In this document: positions 44,360 to 52,852 of the stretch, one piece after another | How the letters are laid out: the number at the start of each line of letters is the position of its first letter | Position numbering within the stretch: position 1 is the stretch's first letter | NCBI GenBank assembly: GCA_023399055.1 | Contig: JAEWQV010000034.1 | Location: 1-64,000, forward strand | DNA length: 64,000 bases | Direction of reading: 5' to 3' | Source of the DNA: Bacillota bacterium | Lineage (GTDB): Bacteria; Bacillota; Clostridia; Lachnospirales; Lachnospiraceae | Position numbers and translations under genes: made by a program | The notes under the pieces: model-generated | The model's database searches: none | Seen by the model: the letters and a program-made list of their open reading frames with translations, nothing else | Told to the model about the DNA's origin: nothing

Positions 44360-44583
44360 TTTTAAGTTCCTCCTTGTTTCAAATTGATAAACTTAGTATG
44401 TGCTATTTAATTTAAAAATAAGAAGATATTTTAGTGTTAATAATGGCAAAATAGGATTTTTAAACTAAGATTTATTTATATTAAAATTATAATTATAGAT
44501 ATTTCCAATTATTAATTGTAAAATAAGAGTCAGTTTAATTTTAATAATATAAGACAGATATAGAGAGAAAGAGAGGAGAGCTC

Positions 44584-45012
44584 ATGCTGAAAGTAAATTT
44601 CTATGACAGAGTGGAAGATAAGTTATTAAAATTTGCAGTTATTGTTGCGAGGAGCCAGGGAAAATGGGTGTTGTGCAAACATAAAGAGCGAACTACATAT
44701 GAATTCCCTGGTGGGCATAGAGAAGCAGGTGAAGATATATTAACTACTGCCAAAAGAGAACTATTGGAAGAAACAGGAGCAGTGGATTACTCTATGAAAC
44801 AAATCTGTGTATATTCTGTTGCAGCCAAAGATGATACTTCAAGAGAGGAATCCTTTGGAATGCTGTATTATGCTGATATTCGGATATTTAAGGAACTACC
44901 TAATCTTGAAATTGAAAAAATTGAACTTTTTGATGAGCTACCTGATAATTGGACTTATCCGGAGATTCAACCCTTTCTATTAGATAGAGTTAATTCCGAA
45001 TTCAATAATTGA
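44584..45012 (+). CDS. Nudix hydrolase
   Basis: A 142-residue hydrolase with a full Nudix box (GGHREAGE, then KRELLEETGA, about residues 43-66). The N-terminus (VIVARSQGKWVLCKHKERTTYEFPGG) is like that of MutT-type 8-oxo-dGTPases, but the substrate is unknown. GAGAGGAG precedes the start. Confidence 0.88.
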   Translation: MLKVNFYDRVEDKLLKFAVIVARSQGKWVLCKHKERTTYEFPGGHREAGEDILTTAKRELLEETGAVDYSMKQICVYSVAAKDDTSREESFGMLYYADIRIFKELPNLEIEKIELFDELPDNWTYPEIQPFLLDRVNSEFNN

Positions 45013-45100
45013 AAGATTAGAATACCGGAGGAAGTGAAATACAATGTCTATACAATTTTAGATTACAAAACTAAGTAAACAAACAGCCTTAGGAGGGTTC

Positions 45101-45676
45101 ATGACAACATTATATTTTGTAAGACATGCAGAGCCAGATTTTAATAATCATGATGATTTAACCAGAGCACTAACAGAGAAGGGTAAGCGTGATTTAGTCT
45201 TAGTTAATACATATTTAGAGGACAAACATATAGAGGTTGTGCTATCCAGTCCCTTTCAAAGAGCAATTGAGACGGTTGAGGGATTTGCTAAAGCATTTAA
45301 TATGAAAGTTACTATTGTCGAAGACTTTAGAGAGCGTAGGGTGGATAGTTGCTGGATTGAGGATTTTATGGGATTTGCTCGGAAACAGTGGGAGGACTTT
45401 GATTACAAATTAAGTGATGGGGAATGTCTTAAGGAAGTTCAGACGCGTAATATTGCGGCACTAGAAAAAGTGCTGATAGAACATAAGAACAAAAATATTG
45501 TAGTGGGCAGTCACGGAACAGCACTTAGTACCATTCTTAATTATTATGATAATTCCTTTGGGTTCAAGGACTTTAATGATATAAAGTACTTAATGCCTTG
45601 GATTGTGAAATTTATCTTTGATGAAGACCGCCGTTGTATTGAGCTAGAAAAGATTAATGTATTTGATTTAAAATAG
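45101..45676 (+). CDS. Histidine phosphatase family protein
   Basis: A 191-residue phosphatase with the N-terminal RHAEPDF motif (catalytic His about residue 9), the conserved Arg in SSPFQRAIET, and the second catalytic His in GSHGTALS (about 138). The family includes phosphoglycerate mutases and sugar or nucleotide phosphatases; the substrate is unknown. The ribosome site is AGGAGG. Confidence 0.88.
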   Translation: MTTLYFVRHAEPDFNNHDDLTRALTEKGKRDLVLVNTYLEDKHIEVVLSSPFQRAIETVEGFAKAFNMKVTIVEDFRERRVDSCWIEDFMGFARKQWEDFDYKLSDGECLKEVQTRNIAALEKVLIEHKNKNIVVGSHGTALSTILNYYDNSFGFKDFNDIKYLMPWIVKFIFDEDRRCIELEKINVFDLK

Positions 45677-45680
45677 AAGT

Positions 45681-45716
45681 AACTGGAGACACTTGCATAA
45701 AGTGTTTTTTCCAGTT
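45681..45716 (+). terminator. Intrinsic terminator
   Basis: The inner stem ACACTT/AAGTGT is followed by six Ts, and AACTGG/CCAGTT flanks it as an outer stem. It follows the histidine phosphatase gene directly. Confidence 0.75.
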
Positions 45717-45799
45717 ATCTTCTATAACCAAGAATTTTACGAGCCTGGTTCTGAATAGTTTCATTCATATTGCATTTATCTACCCAACCAATATGAATT

Positions 45800-46987
45800 T
45801 TATAATATAGTTTTATCAAAATTATTCTCTGTCTCAAGGTAGCTGCAAAACTCATTAGCCGCGATAGAAATAGCCTCTTTCATATCTGATGTAACCTCTA
45901 CATCTTTCTCCCACCACCAATTCTTAATTGAAAATTCAGAGCCTTTTCGTGCCTGATTGGGTTCAAATCTAGCAATTAACTGGTTTCCATACAGGACGGG
46001 TAAAACATAGTAACCATATTTGCGTTTTTCTGCCGGAAGATAGACTTCCCAACTATAATCAAAACCAAAGAGCTTTGATATCATATCCCTATCCCATAGA
46101 AAGTTGTCTAGAGGTGCTAGGAACTTGGCAACCGTTTTATTAGGGCCAGATTGAAAGTAAGATAAGTCCTGCTTTCTAACATAAAAGGAAGCTTTGAGGT
46201 CCTCCACTTGAAAGCGAAGGATGCTACCTTCTTCCAGTAATTTATTCAGTGTTTTTTCTCTTAGTGCTTTATCGCAGAGGTAATATCCCTGCCATGCACC
46301 CCCGCGCCTATCCCAAAGCATGCCGACGCTACCGATACGGCGTTTCACATACCAATTAAGAAAATCTTCCTCATCCTTAAAAGGGAAAGGTTCAGTTATA
46401 TCTTTATGAAACACATTTTCGGTAAAGTCGTATAATTTTTGTGTACCACTTTTATTTACTATACTTAACTCACCCTTTGTATATAGATAATCAAGTGCAG
46501 CGCTGGATAATTTTTTGGGGCCCCAGCGATCTTTCCTGATTTCACCAATGGATAGGTCTTTCGAGCTTAAAGCTCCACGGCTTTTTATTAAGTTTCGTAC
46601 TTCATTAAGTATGTCAAATACAGCAAGCTGTCCGCGATATTCTAAGGTGTATTTGATCAAGTCAGTGCGAGTCTGTCTAATACGTTCAAACCTGGAATAC
46701 TCGCTTGTCAAGTAGATACACATCTCCTTATCCCATCCGTCAACTAAGTCCCGTTCCTTATAGAGCAAATCCTGCAATAGATTGGGTTTGTAATCAGTTA
46801 TTTTTGATTGGAGAACTAGATCAGCATTGCGGCCGACAACATTTAGTGGATCATATTGGATACTGCCTACCTTTTTGAAATACGAAAGGATTCCTTCTTT
46901 ACCACAATAGGGTTGGCTATTATTTAAATTATGATATTGTATGAGAAATAATCTAGCTTCTTCTTTGGTTATCGTTTCGGTATGCAT
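45800..46987 (-). CDS. YcaQ-like winged-helix DNA glycosylase family protein
   Basis: A 395-residue protein of the YcaQ/AlkX family. It has winged-helix repeats in the N-terminal half, SIQYDPLNVVGRNADLVLQSK near residues 37-57 (pattern QxD-type), and a C-terminal part with LAPLDNFLWDRDMI and FEPNQAR. The E. coli member unhooks interstrand crosslinks. The catalytic QxQ/QxD motif is read here as QYD, so activity is plausible but not shown. The minus-strand ribosome site is AGGAGG. Confidence 0.83.
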   Translation of the reverse strand: MHTETITKEEARLFLIQYHNLNNSQPYCGKEGILSYFKKVGSIQYDPLNVVGRNADLVLQSKITDYKPNLLQDLLYKERDLVDGWDKEMCIYLTSEYSRFERIRQTRTDLIKYTLEYRGQLAVFDILNEVRNLIKSRGALSSKDLSIGEIRKDRWGPKKLSSAALDYLYTKGELSIVNKSGTQKLYDFTENVFHKDITEPFPFKDEEDFLNWYVKRRIGSVGMLWDRRGGAWQGYYLCDKALREKTLNKLLEEGSILRFQVEDLKASFYVRKQDLSYFQSGPNKTVAKFLAPLDNFLWDRDMISKLFGFDYSWEVYLPAEKRKYGYYVLPVLYGNQLIARFEPNQARKGSEFSIKNWWWEKDVEVTSDMKEAISIAANEFCSYLETENNFDKTIL

Positions 46988-47337
46988 CTTTCTTCCTCCT
47001 AAATGTTCTCATTATATGATAGCAAAAGAATACCATTGTTGTGAAATAAAAACAAGTGTTCTGTTTGGGCTGTTTAATTCATTGCATAAGGTTCAGTTGA
47101 AAACGTTATAGGTTGGCTTGATTTTTACCTATGCAACAAATTTCCACAGAAAATAAACTATATAGTTAAAAAAATAACAAATATGCAGTTATTATCACTC
47201 ACAGGTTTATTATATTAGGAGTTTTTATAATCTGTTGAATTTAGTTATACTGAGGAATATAATGTCATCAAATTATACAACTTAACACTTTATTTGATTT
47301 GCATATACTAATTAATAAACTCTAAGGAGACGATTTT
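46988..47337. promoter_or_regulatory. Divergent intergenic region; cax promoter at 47235-47263
   Basis: TTGAAT (47235-47240), 17 bp and a perfect TATAAT (47258-47263) form a strong promoter for the antiporter gene with a leader of about 70 bases. The remainder is AT-rich and should hold the promoter of the YcaQ-like gene on the other strand, which I could not fix. Confidence 0.65.
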
Positions 47338-48384
47338 ATGAAGTACTTGAAGATCTTACTAGTTTGTTTACCCTTATCATTCGTAGGTTATTTCCTGCAC
47401 TGGAATGCAACAATTATGTTCTGTTTAACCTGTGCAGCTATCATACCACTTGCAGGATTTTTGGGAGAGTCCACAGAAGAAATAGCAGCCTATACCGGAC
47501 CTAAACTTGGTGGCTTTTTAAATGCTACCTTTGGAAATGCAACAGAATTAATCATTAGCTTTTTTGCCATACGTGCAGGACTTTTTGATGTAGTAAAAGC
47601 TTCACTTGCAGGATCTGTATTAGGTAATATACTTTTGGTGCTGGGTTGTAGCATATTTTTTGGAGGATTAAAGAACAAGGAACTAAAATATGATTCTCAA
47701 CAGGGAACCTTTACAGCGACCATGCTGTTATTTGCAGTAATCGGCTTGGCACTTCCTGCCGTATTTACCTGGAATACCCCTGAAAATTTAATTACCTCTG
47801 ATTATGAATCCTTAAGTACAATTATAAGTGTTATCTTACTTTTGATTTATGTAATCGGAATGGTATATTCATTTAAGACGCAAAATGACCTATATGGTGT
47901 AGAGCATGCGGATGATCTGGATACCAAATGGAGTCTTCCTGTTAGTATTACAATTCTTGCTATTGCCACCATATTTATTGCTATAGAATCTGAATTACTT
48001 GTTGCAAGTATAGAACCAATGACTGAGGCTGCAGGAATTCCACAGATGTTTATTGGTATCATCCTTATTCCAATCGTGGGTAACGCTGCAGAACATACGA
48101 CTGCCATCATCATGGCATTAAAGAATAAAATGGATATCTCACTTGAAATTGCAGTTGGATCAAGCCTTCAGGTAGCTCTATTTGTTATTCCGGTATCGGT
48201 ACTTATAAGTCTCTTTTTCACACCAATGAGTATTGTATTTAAACCAGTTGAACTATTCTTATTTGGTGCAAGCGTGTTAATTGCGAATCAGATTGTAAAA
48301 GCAGGGAAAACAAATTGGATGGAAGGCTTAAAATTGATTTCCATCTATATTATTGCTGCTATAGGATTTTTTGTGGTTGGGTAA
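47338..48384 (+). CDS. Calcium/proton antiporter (CaxA type)
   Basis: A 348-residue protein with about eleven membrane segments and the two antiporter repeats: GNATELIIS (about residues 62-70) and GNAAEHTTAI (about 236-245), in which Glu carries the cation. An acidic loop lies between them. The family exchanges Ca2+ for H+ and keeps cytoplasmic calcium low. It is monocistronic with an AAGGAG site. Confidence 0.92.
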   Translation: MKYLKILLVCLPLSFVGYFLHWNATIMFCLTCAAIIPLAGFLGESTEEIAAYTGPKLGGFLNATFGNATELIISFFAIRAGLFDVVKASLAGSVLGNILLVLGCSIFFGGLKNKELKYDSQQGTFTATMLLFAVIGLALPAVFTWNTPENLITSDYESLSTIISVILLLIYVIGMVYSFKTQNDLYGVEHADDLDTKWSLPVSITILAIATIFIAIESELLVASIEPMTEAAGIPQMFIGIILIPIVGNAAEHTTAIIMALKNKMDISLEIAVGSSLQVALFVIPVSVLISLFFTPMSIVFKPVELFLFGASVLIANQIVKAGKTNWMEGLKLISIYIIAAIGFFVVG

Positions 48385-48515
48385 AAATAAACATTTTACA
48401 TCGTTGTTTGGGAGATTCTCCTGGAAAACATTTTACGGAGAATCACATATAATGGTAAAAAGATGGCTTCGTGTTAGTGTGACTGTGTTTCGCAGTTGCA
48501 CCTAACTGGAAAGGC

Positions 48516-49805
48516 ATGGTTATTATTATGATAATTCATGTTGTTCAAAGAGGTGAAACAACAAAATCAATCGCCGAGAGTTATGGTATATCGGAAGAAA
48601 GAATGATATTAGAAAATGAGCTGTCAATTCCACCAAAACTGGCCATTGGTGAGACTTTGGTTATTTTATTTCCTGAAATAACACACAAGGTTAAAGCAGA
48701 GGATACTCTTTATAGTATAGCAACTACCTATGATGTAACAGTGGAACAGCTTTTAAGAAATAATCCGTATTTGTCTAATAGGGAATTTATATTTCCGGGA
48801 GAAGAAATTGTCATCCAATACCGAGAAGATAAAATTATGCCTATTACAACTAATGGCTATGCCTATCCGTTTATAGATATCAATACCTTAAAAAAGACAC
48901 TTCCATTTCTTTCTTATCTTTCCGTCTACAGCTATAAGGTGACAGGTGAGGGTGAAATAATTAATATTGAGGATCGAGAGATAATTCGTATTGCAAAGGA
49001 ATACCGAGTCGCACCAATCATGCTTCTGACCGGCTTAGAGGGGACGCTGGAGGAAGAAATTAGAGTAACTAACATTGTATTAAACGATGAGGCGCTGCAG
49101 GATAGATTTATAAATCAGGTAATTAATATTATGAAAGATAAGGGTTACTATGGAGTGAATGTTAATACCCCCTATGTCACTCCATCTGACCGGGCCTTGT
49201 ATATTAAATTTTTTACCAAGTTTGCTGATAAGATTACCAAGTCGGGGTTTCACGTCTTTAACACCTTGAGTTTAAGCCCCTTTGAAATTGTAACAAAGGT
49301 GATCTATGAAGGTCTCGGTTATCGTACCTTAGGAGAAATCGTGGATGGAACAACGTTAATCTCTTATGAATGGGGCTTTTCCCTAGGCATTCCCTATGGT
49401 ATTGCACCTTATGAAACAACAGGAGATTTAATATTTGAAATATCAAACTACATTCCTGCAAGTAAAGTATCCATTGGAATTTCAAGTATCGGATATATAT
49501 GGCAGCTTCCTTTTGACCCAGAGATAACCAGAGGATTAGCAATTCCATATAGAGCAGCAGTAGAGCTTGCATATACCCATGGGGCGCACATACTGTATGA
49601 TGAGATTACAAAATCAGCGTATTTTCAATATATTGCAGGAGGTGAATATATGGTTCGCTTTCGTGATGCAAGAAGTATCGATGCCTTTATGAAATTCATA
49701 CCAGGATTTGGATTAAATGGAAATGGTATTTGGAACATTATGTTCTTCTTTCCCCAGATGTGGTCTGTTATTAATTCCCAGTACGACATTACGAAACTTA
49801 TCTAA
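48516..49805 (+). CDS. LysM-glycoside hydrolase family 18 protein (SleL/YaaH-like)
   Basis: A 429-residue protein with two LysM repeats (about 7-50 and 54-98) followed by a GH18-type barrel (about 105-425). The arrangement matches SleL/YaaH, an N-acetylglucosaminidase that degrades spore cortex fragments during germination. There is no signal peptide, as is usual for spore-packed SleL. The in-frame ATG at 48528 gives a more typical N-terminus (MIIHVVQRGET); the ribosome site GGAAAGG lies too close to 48516 to favour it. Confidence 0.88.
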   Translation: MVIIMIIHVVQRGETTKSIAESYGISEERMILENELSIPPKLAIGETLVILFPEITHKVKAEDTLYSIATTYDVTVEQLLRNNPYLSNREFIFPGEEIVIQYREDKIMPITTNGYAYPFIDINTLKKTLPFLSYLSVYSYKVTGEGEIINIEDREIIRIAKEYRVAPIMLLTGLEGTLEEEIRVTNIVLNDEALQDRFINQVINIMKDKGYYGVNVNTPYVTPSDRALYIKFFTKFADKITKSGFHVFNTLSLSPFEIVTKVIYEGLGYRTLGEIVDGTTLISYEWGFSLGIPYGIAPYETTGDLIFEISNYIPASKVSIGISSIGYIWQLPFDPEITRGLAIPYRAAVELAYTHGAHILYDEITKSAYFQYIAGGEYMVRFRDARSIDAFMKFIPGFGLNGNGIWNIMFFFPQMWSVINSQYDITKLI

Positions 49806-49810
49806 AATTT

Positions 49811-49855
49811 GCACTTAAAAGGGAAAATAATTTAACCTTTTAGGTGCTTTTTTTT
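49811..49855 (+). terminator. Intrinsic terminator
   Basis: GCACTTAAAAGG pairs with CCTTTTAGGTGC, followed by eight Ts. Confidence 0.85.
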
Positions 49856-49942
49856 ATGAAGTTAAGTCTACTAAATAAACTAAAAATGTAGAATTTAAAG
49901 GGAAAATATATTCCAAATATTTAATAATTATATAAAATTTAG

Positions 49943-50001
49943 TTGATTTTCGAAAAATTTCGTGATACGATTTATTTGTAGATATTTTTGGTAATATTAC
50001 C
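49943..50001 (+). promoter_or_regulatory. Promoter and palindromic operator of the starch-binding gene
   Basis: TTGATT (49943-49948), 17 bp and TACGAT (49966-49971) with a TG one base upstream make an extended -10 promoter. The perfect 12-bp palindrome GGTAATATTACC (49990-50001) lies about 12-24 bases after the predicted start, a position suited to a repressor such as a LacI-type sugar regulator (inferred). Confidence 0.55.
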
Positions 50002-50068
50002 AAGAAACGGGGTTATATCTTACATTTTAAATGGCAAGTTGCCGACAAATTGAAAGGAGATAGGTATT

Positions 50069-50641
50069 ATGAAAAAAAGATTGTCATGGGCATTCGTAGT
50101 AGCAATGGTTTTAACTTTCGTACTTTCCTTACCAGTAGCTGCTGAAGAGGAATTTACAGTACATGCAAAGGCTCCAGCTGAATGGACAACACCTGCATTA
50201 TGGGCATGGTCAACAACAGAAGGCACGAATGTGTTTGATGCTTGGCCAGGACAGGTTTTAACAGCTGATCCTGATAACGCTGGATGGTTCTATTTCACAG
50301 TTCCTGTTACAACAGATGCGGTTATTATTAATGATAATGGAGCGGGTGCTCAAACTGCTGACCTTACAGTTGAATCAAAAGAACTTTGGGTAACTGTAAC
50401 AGAGGCTGGAGCAGACGGCAAATTCGCTGCAGATGTAGCTTATGAAGCTCCGGAAGGTTTTTCTACTGGTGCTGTAGTGGCGGTAGAAAAAGCAACAGAA
50501 GCAACCACAGAAGAAGTAGCTGCAGAGGAAGCAACTACAGAGGTTCCTAAAACTGGTGTAGTATCTATGGCTTTGGCATATGTAGGCTTAGCTGGAATTT
50601 CTGGTGCTGGCTTAATAGCTTCTAAGAAAAAATCCAAATAA
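50069..50641 (+). CDS. Wall-anchored starch-binding-like protein (CBM26 type)
   Basis: A 190-residue exported protein. A signal peptide (cleavage after VAA near residue 24) is followed by a domain (about 25-115) with WTTPALWAWSTTEG and DAWPG, the aromatic pattern of starch-binding module 26. A Thr/Glu-rich linker (about 130-160) leads to VPKTG, a hydrophobic segment and KKKSK, a sortase-type wall anchor. It probably holds starch or glycogen at the cell surface. No amylase gene is next to it. Confidence 0.8.
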   Translation: MKKRLSWAFVVAMVLTFVLSLPVAAEEEFTVHAKAPAEWTTPALWAWSTTEGTNVFDAWPGQVLTADPDNAGWFYFTVPVTTDAVIINDNGAGAQTADLTVESKELWVTVTEAGADGKFAADVAYEAPEGFSTGAVVAVEKATEATTEEVAAEEATTEVPKTGVVSMALAYVGLAGISGAGLIASKKKSK

Positions 50642-50689
50642 TTGGTGAAATAGTTATATTATTAATTTACATAATTTATATGGAAATTC

Positions 50690-50723
50690 AGTCTTTCGTC
50701 ATTGTACGAAGGGCTGTTTTTTT
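50690..50723 (+). terminator. Intrinsic terminator
   Basis: AGTCTTTCGT pairs with ACGAAGGGCT (G-U pairs included) and is followed by GTTTTTTT. Confidence 0.75.
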
Positions 50724-50782
50724 ATCCCGCAAACTAGTTAGCCTTATTACCTATAGTAATAGTATTCATTAGTTTTACTAAA

Positions 50783-50811
50783 TTGAAAAATATCAGATTA
50801 CACGATAATAT
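50783..50811 (+). promoter_or_regulatory. Promoter of xpt
   Basis: TTGAAA (50783-50788) and TAATAT (50806-50811) are 17 bp apart. The leader is only about 35 bases, so there is no room for a purine riboswitch. Confidence 0.55.
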
Positions 50812-50851
50812 AAAAAAGTATTAATTAACAAAGGAATCGTAGGTAGCTAGA

Positions 50852-51427
50852 ATGCAACTTTTAAAAGATAGAATAAGAAAAGATGGTAAAATCCGTTCAG
50901 GGAATGTTTTGAAGGTAGACAGCTTCTTAAATCATCAGATGGACATAGAGCTTTTTGGAGAAATTGGAAAAGAATTTAAGAAAAGATTTGCAGATTGTGA
51001 GATTACAAAGATACTTACGATAGAAGCATCAGGAATTGGAATTGCCTGTATTGCTGCACAGTATTTTCAAGTGCCTGTAGTCTTTGCTAAAAAGACCCAG
51101 ACCAAGAATATTGCAGGTGATGTATACACAGGCAAAGTAGAATCCTTTACCCACGGTAGAGTATACGATATTATTGTTGCAAAGGAATTTTTAAAACCAA
51201 CAGATAAGATTTTAATTATAGATGATTTTTTAGCAAATGGCAGTGCATTGTTTGGACTTACCAAGCTGGTTATGGATGCTGGTGCAACCTTAGTGGGAGC
51301 GGGCATTGTTATTGAGAAGGGCTTTCAAGAAGGTGGAGAACTGGTTCGCGGTAGTGGAGTTCGAGTTGAGTCCCTGGCAATCCTCGAATCAATGAACGAG
51401 GATGGTCAAATAGTTTTTCGTGATTAA
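50852..51427 (+). CDS. xpt: Xanthine phosphoribosyltransferase
   Basis: A 191-residue type I phosphoribosyltransferase that turns xanthine and PRPP into XMP. The PRPP motif is ILIIDDFLANGSA (about residues 123-135), and the N-terminal LLKDRIRKDGKIRSGNVLKV and FVKKTQTK-like loop (VVFAKKTQTK) match Xpt. It acts in purine salvage. The nucleoside transporter genes follow in the same direction, so the two functions fit together. There is no purine riboswitch in front. Confidence 0.93.
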   Translation: MQLLKDRIRKDGKIRSGNVLKVDSFLNHQMDIELFGEIGKEFKKRFADCEITKILTIEASGIGIACIAAQYFQVPVVFAKKTQTKNIAGDVYTGKVESFTHGRVYDIIVAKEFLKPTDKILIIDDFLANGSALFGLTKLVMDAGATLVGAGIVIEKGFQEGGELVRGSGVRVESLAILESMNEDGQIVFRD

Positions 51428-51428
51428 G

Positions 51429-51515
51429 ATTTACATAGGGAAGACAAAGCAGAGGGCGTGTCTTCTTGTAAATAAATTTCGGGGACAAACCCCTGCAACT
51501 GGATTTAATCCAGAC
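51429..51515 (+). other. Three consecutive hairpins between xpt and the BMP gene
   Basis: ATTTACA/TGTAAAT with GAAGACA/TGTCTTC forms a long stem at 51429-51474. GGGG/CCCC with an ACAAA loop follows near 51481-51494, and CTGGATTTAATCCAG near 51499-51513. None has a T-run. They may set the mRNA ratio between xpt and the transporter genes. Confidence 0.5.
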
Positions 51516-51535
51516 ATAACAAGGAGGAGAAATCA

Positions 51536-52756
51536 ATGTTAAAGAAATTATTAGCCATGGCTATGGTTGCTGCAATGGTAGTATCTTTTGCCGCTTGTGG
51601 AACAAGCAACAATGACAAAAAGGACACACCAGCAACGGAAGGAACTTCAACTGACGACACTGCAACTGATGATACCGCAACTGGTGACACAACAGATGAT
51701 ACTGATGCAGCGACAACTGGCTTATTTGCACCTGTAGCAAAGGAAGATGTTAAGGTTGGTGTTATTCATATTGGAGACCCTGCAAGTGGTGCTGGATATA
51801 CCTATGCACATGATCAGGGAATTGTGGCTATGCAGCAAACAATTGGACTTTCCGACGATCAGATCATTCGTAAGAATAACGTAAGTGATTCTGATGCAGT
51901 AGCGATTAGAACAGCTATCGAAGAGTGTCTTGAAGATGGCGCTACTATTATCTTTGGTACAAGCTGGGGTTACATGGATACCATGGAAGAATTAGCAGCA
52001 GAATATCCTGAAGTTGTTTTCTCTCATTGTTCCGGTTATAAGAGCAATGGAACTAATTTCAATAACTATTTTGGACGTATTTATCAAGCAAGATATCTTT
52101 CCGGTATTGCAGCAGGTTTAAAGACTCAGTCTGATAAGATTGGTTTTGTTGCAGCAATGGATGTTCAAAACTCCGAGGTTACTGGTGGAATTAATGCATT
52201 TGCATTAGGTGTTGAATCTGTTAATCCTGACGCAAAGGTTTATGTTAAAGTTACAAATACCTGGTATGATCCTACTTTAGAACAACAGGCAGCAGAAGCT
52301 TTACTCGATGCTGGTTGTGACGTAATTTCACAGCATGCAGATACAACAGCTCCACAGAAGGCAGCTGAAGCAAGAGGCGTATGGGGTGTTGGTTATAACT
52401 CTGATATGACAAAGGATGCTCCAGCAGGTCACTTAACAGCTCCAATCTGGAACTGGGGTGCTTATTATACCTCCGCTGTACAGTCAATCATTGATGGTAC
52501 TTGGACTGGTGAAAATTATTTTGGTGGTATGACGGAAGGCCTCGTAGATCTTTCTCCTCTTTCCGCAAATGTTGCTGATGGAACAGCAGAAGCAATTGAA
52601 ACTGCTAGACAGAGCATTTTAGATGGATTTAAAGTATTTGAAGGCGAATTATTTGATAATGCTGGTAATCAGGTATGTAAAGCTGGTGAGTTCATCTCCG
52701 ATGCAGATATCACTGGTGCTATGAACTGGTATTACAGAAACGTTGTAGTTGAATAA
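51536..52756 (+). CDS. BMP-family nucleoside-binding lipoprotein
   Basis: A 406-residue lipoprotein with a lipobox ending FAACG (Cys about residue 22) and a Thr/Asp-rich linker (about 27-62). The rest is a BMP/PnrA-type periplasmic-binding fold with VGVIHIGDPASGAGYTYAH and DVISQHADTTAPQKAAE. Related proteins bind purine nucleosides outside the membrane for an ABC importer. The three following genes supply the ATPase and two permeases. AAGGAGG precedes the start. Confidence 0.92.
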   Translation: MLKKLLAMAMVAAMVVSFAACGTSNNDKKDTPATEGTSTDDTATDDTATGDTTDDTDAATTGLFAPVAKEDVKVGVIHIGDPASGAGYTYAHDQGIVAMQQTIGLSDDQIIRKNNVSDSDAVAIRTAIEECLEDGATIIFGTSWGYMDTMEELAAEYPEVVFSHCSGYKSNGTNFNNYFGRIYQARYLSGIAAGLKTQSDKIGFVAAMDVQNSEVTGGINAFALGVESVNPDAKVYVKVTNTWYDPTLEQQAAEALLDAGCDVISQHADTTAPQKAAEARGVWGVGYNSDMTKDAPAGHLTAPIWNWGAYYTSAVQSIIDGTWTGENYFGGMTEGLVDLSPLSANVADGTAEAIETARQSILDGFKVFEGELFDNAGNQVCKAGEFISDADITGAMNWYYRNVVVE

Positions 52757-52820
52757 TAAATGTGCTAAGATATAAAAAAACCATTTTCTTATAGTTTTCC
52801 GGATGGTTAAAAGTAAGGTG

Positions 52821-52841
52821 TTATGGTGTACAGCACCATAA
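52821..52841 (+). repeat. Small perfect hairpin between lipoprotein and ATPase genes
   Basis: TTATGGTG (52821-52828) and CACCATAA (52834-52841) form an 8-bp stem with a 5-base loop just before the ribosome site of the ATPase gene. It probably lowers expression of the ATPase and permeases relative to the binding protein. Confidence 0.55.
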
Positions 52842-52852
52842 TGGAGGTTAAG

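Noticed and set aside
50642..50851. Purine riboswitch upstream of xpt
   Set aside because: The conserved loops and junction of the purine class are absent, and the predicted leader is too short.
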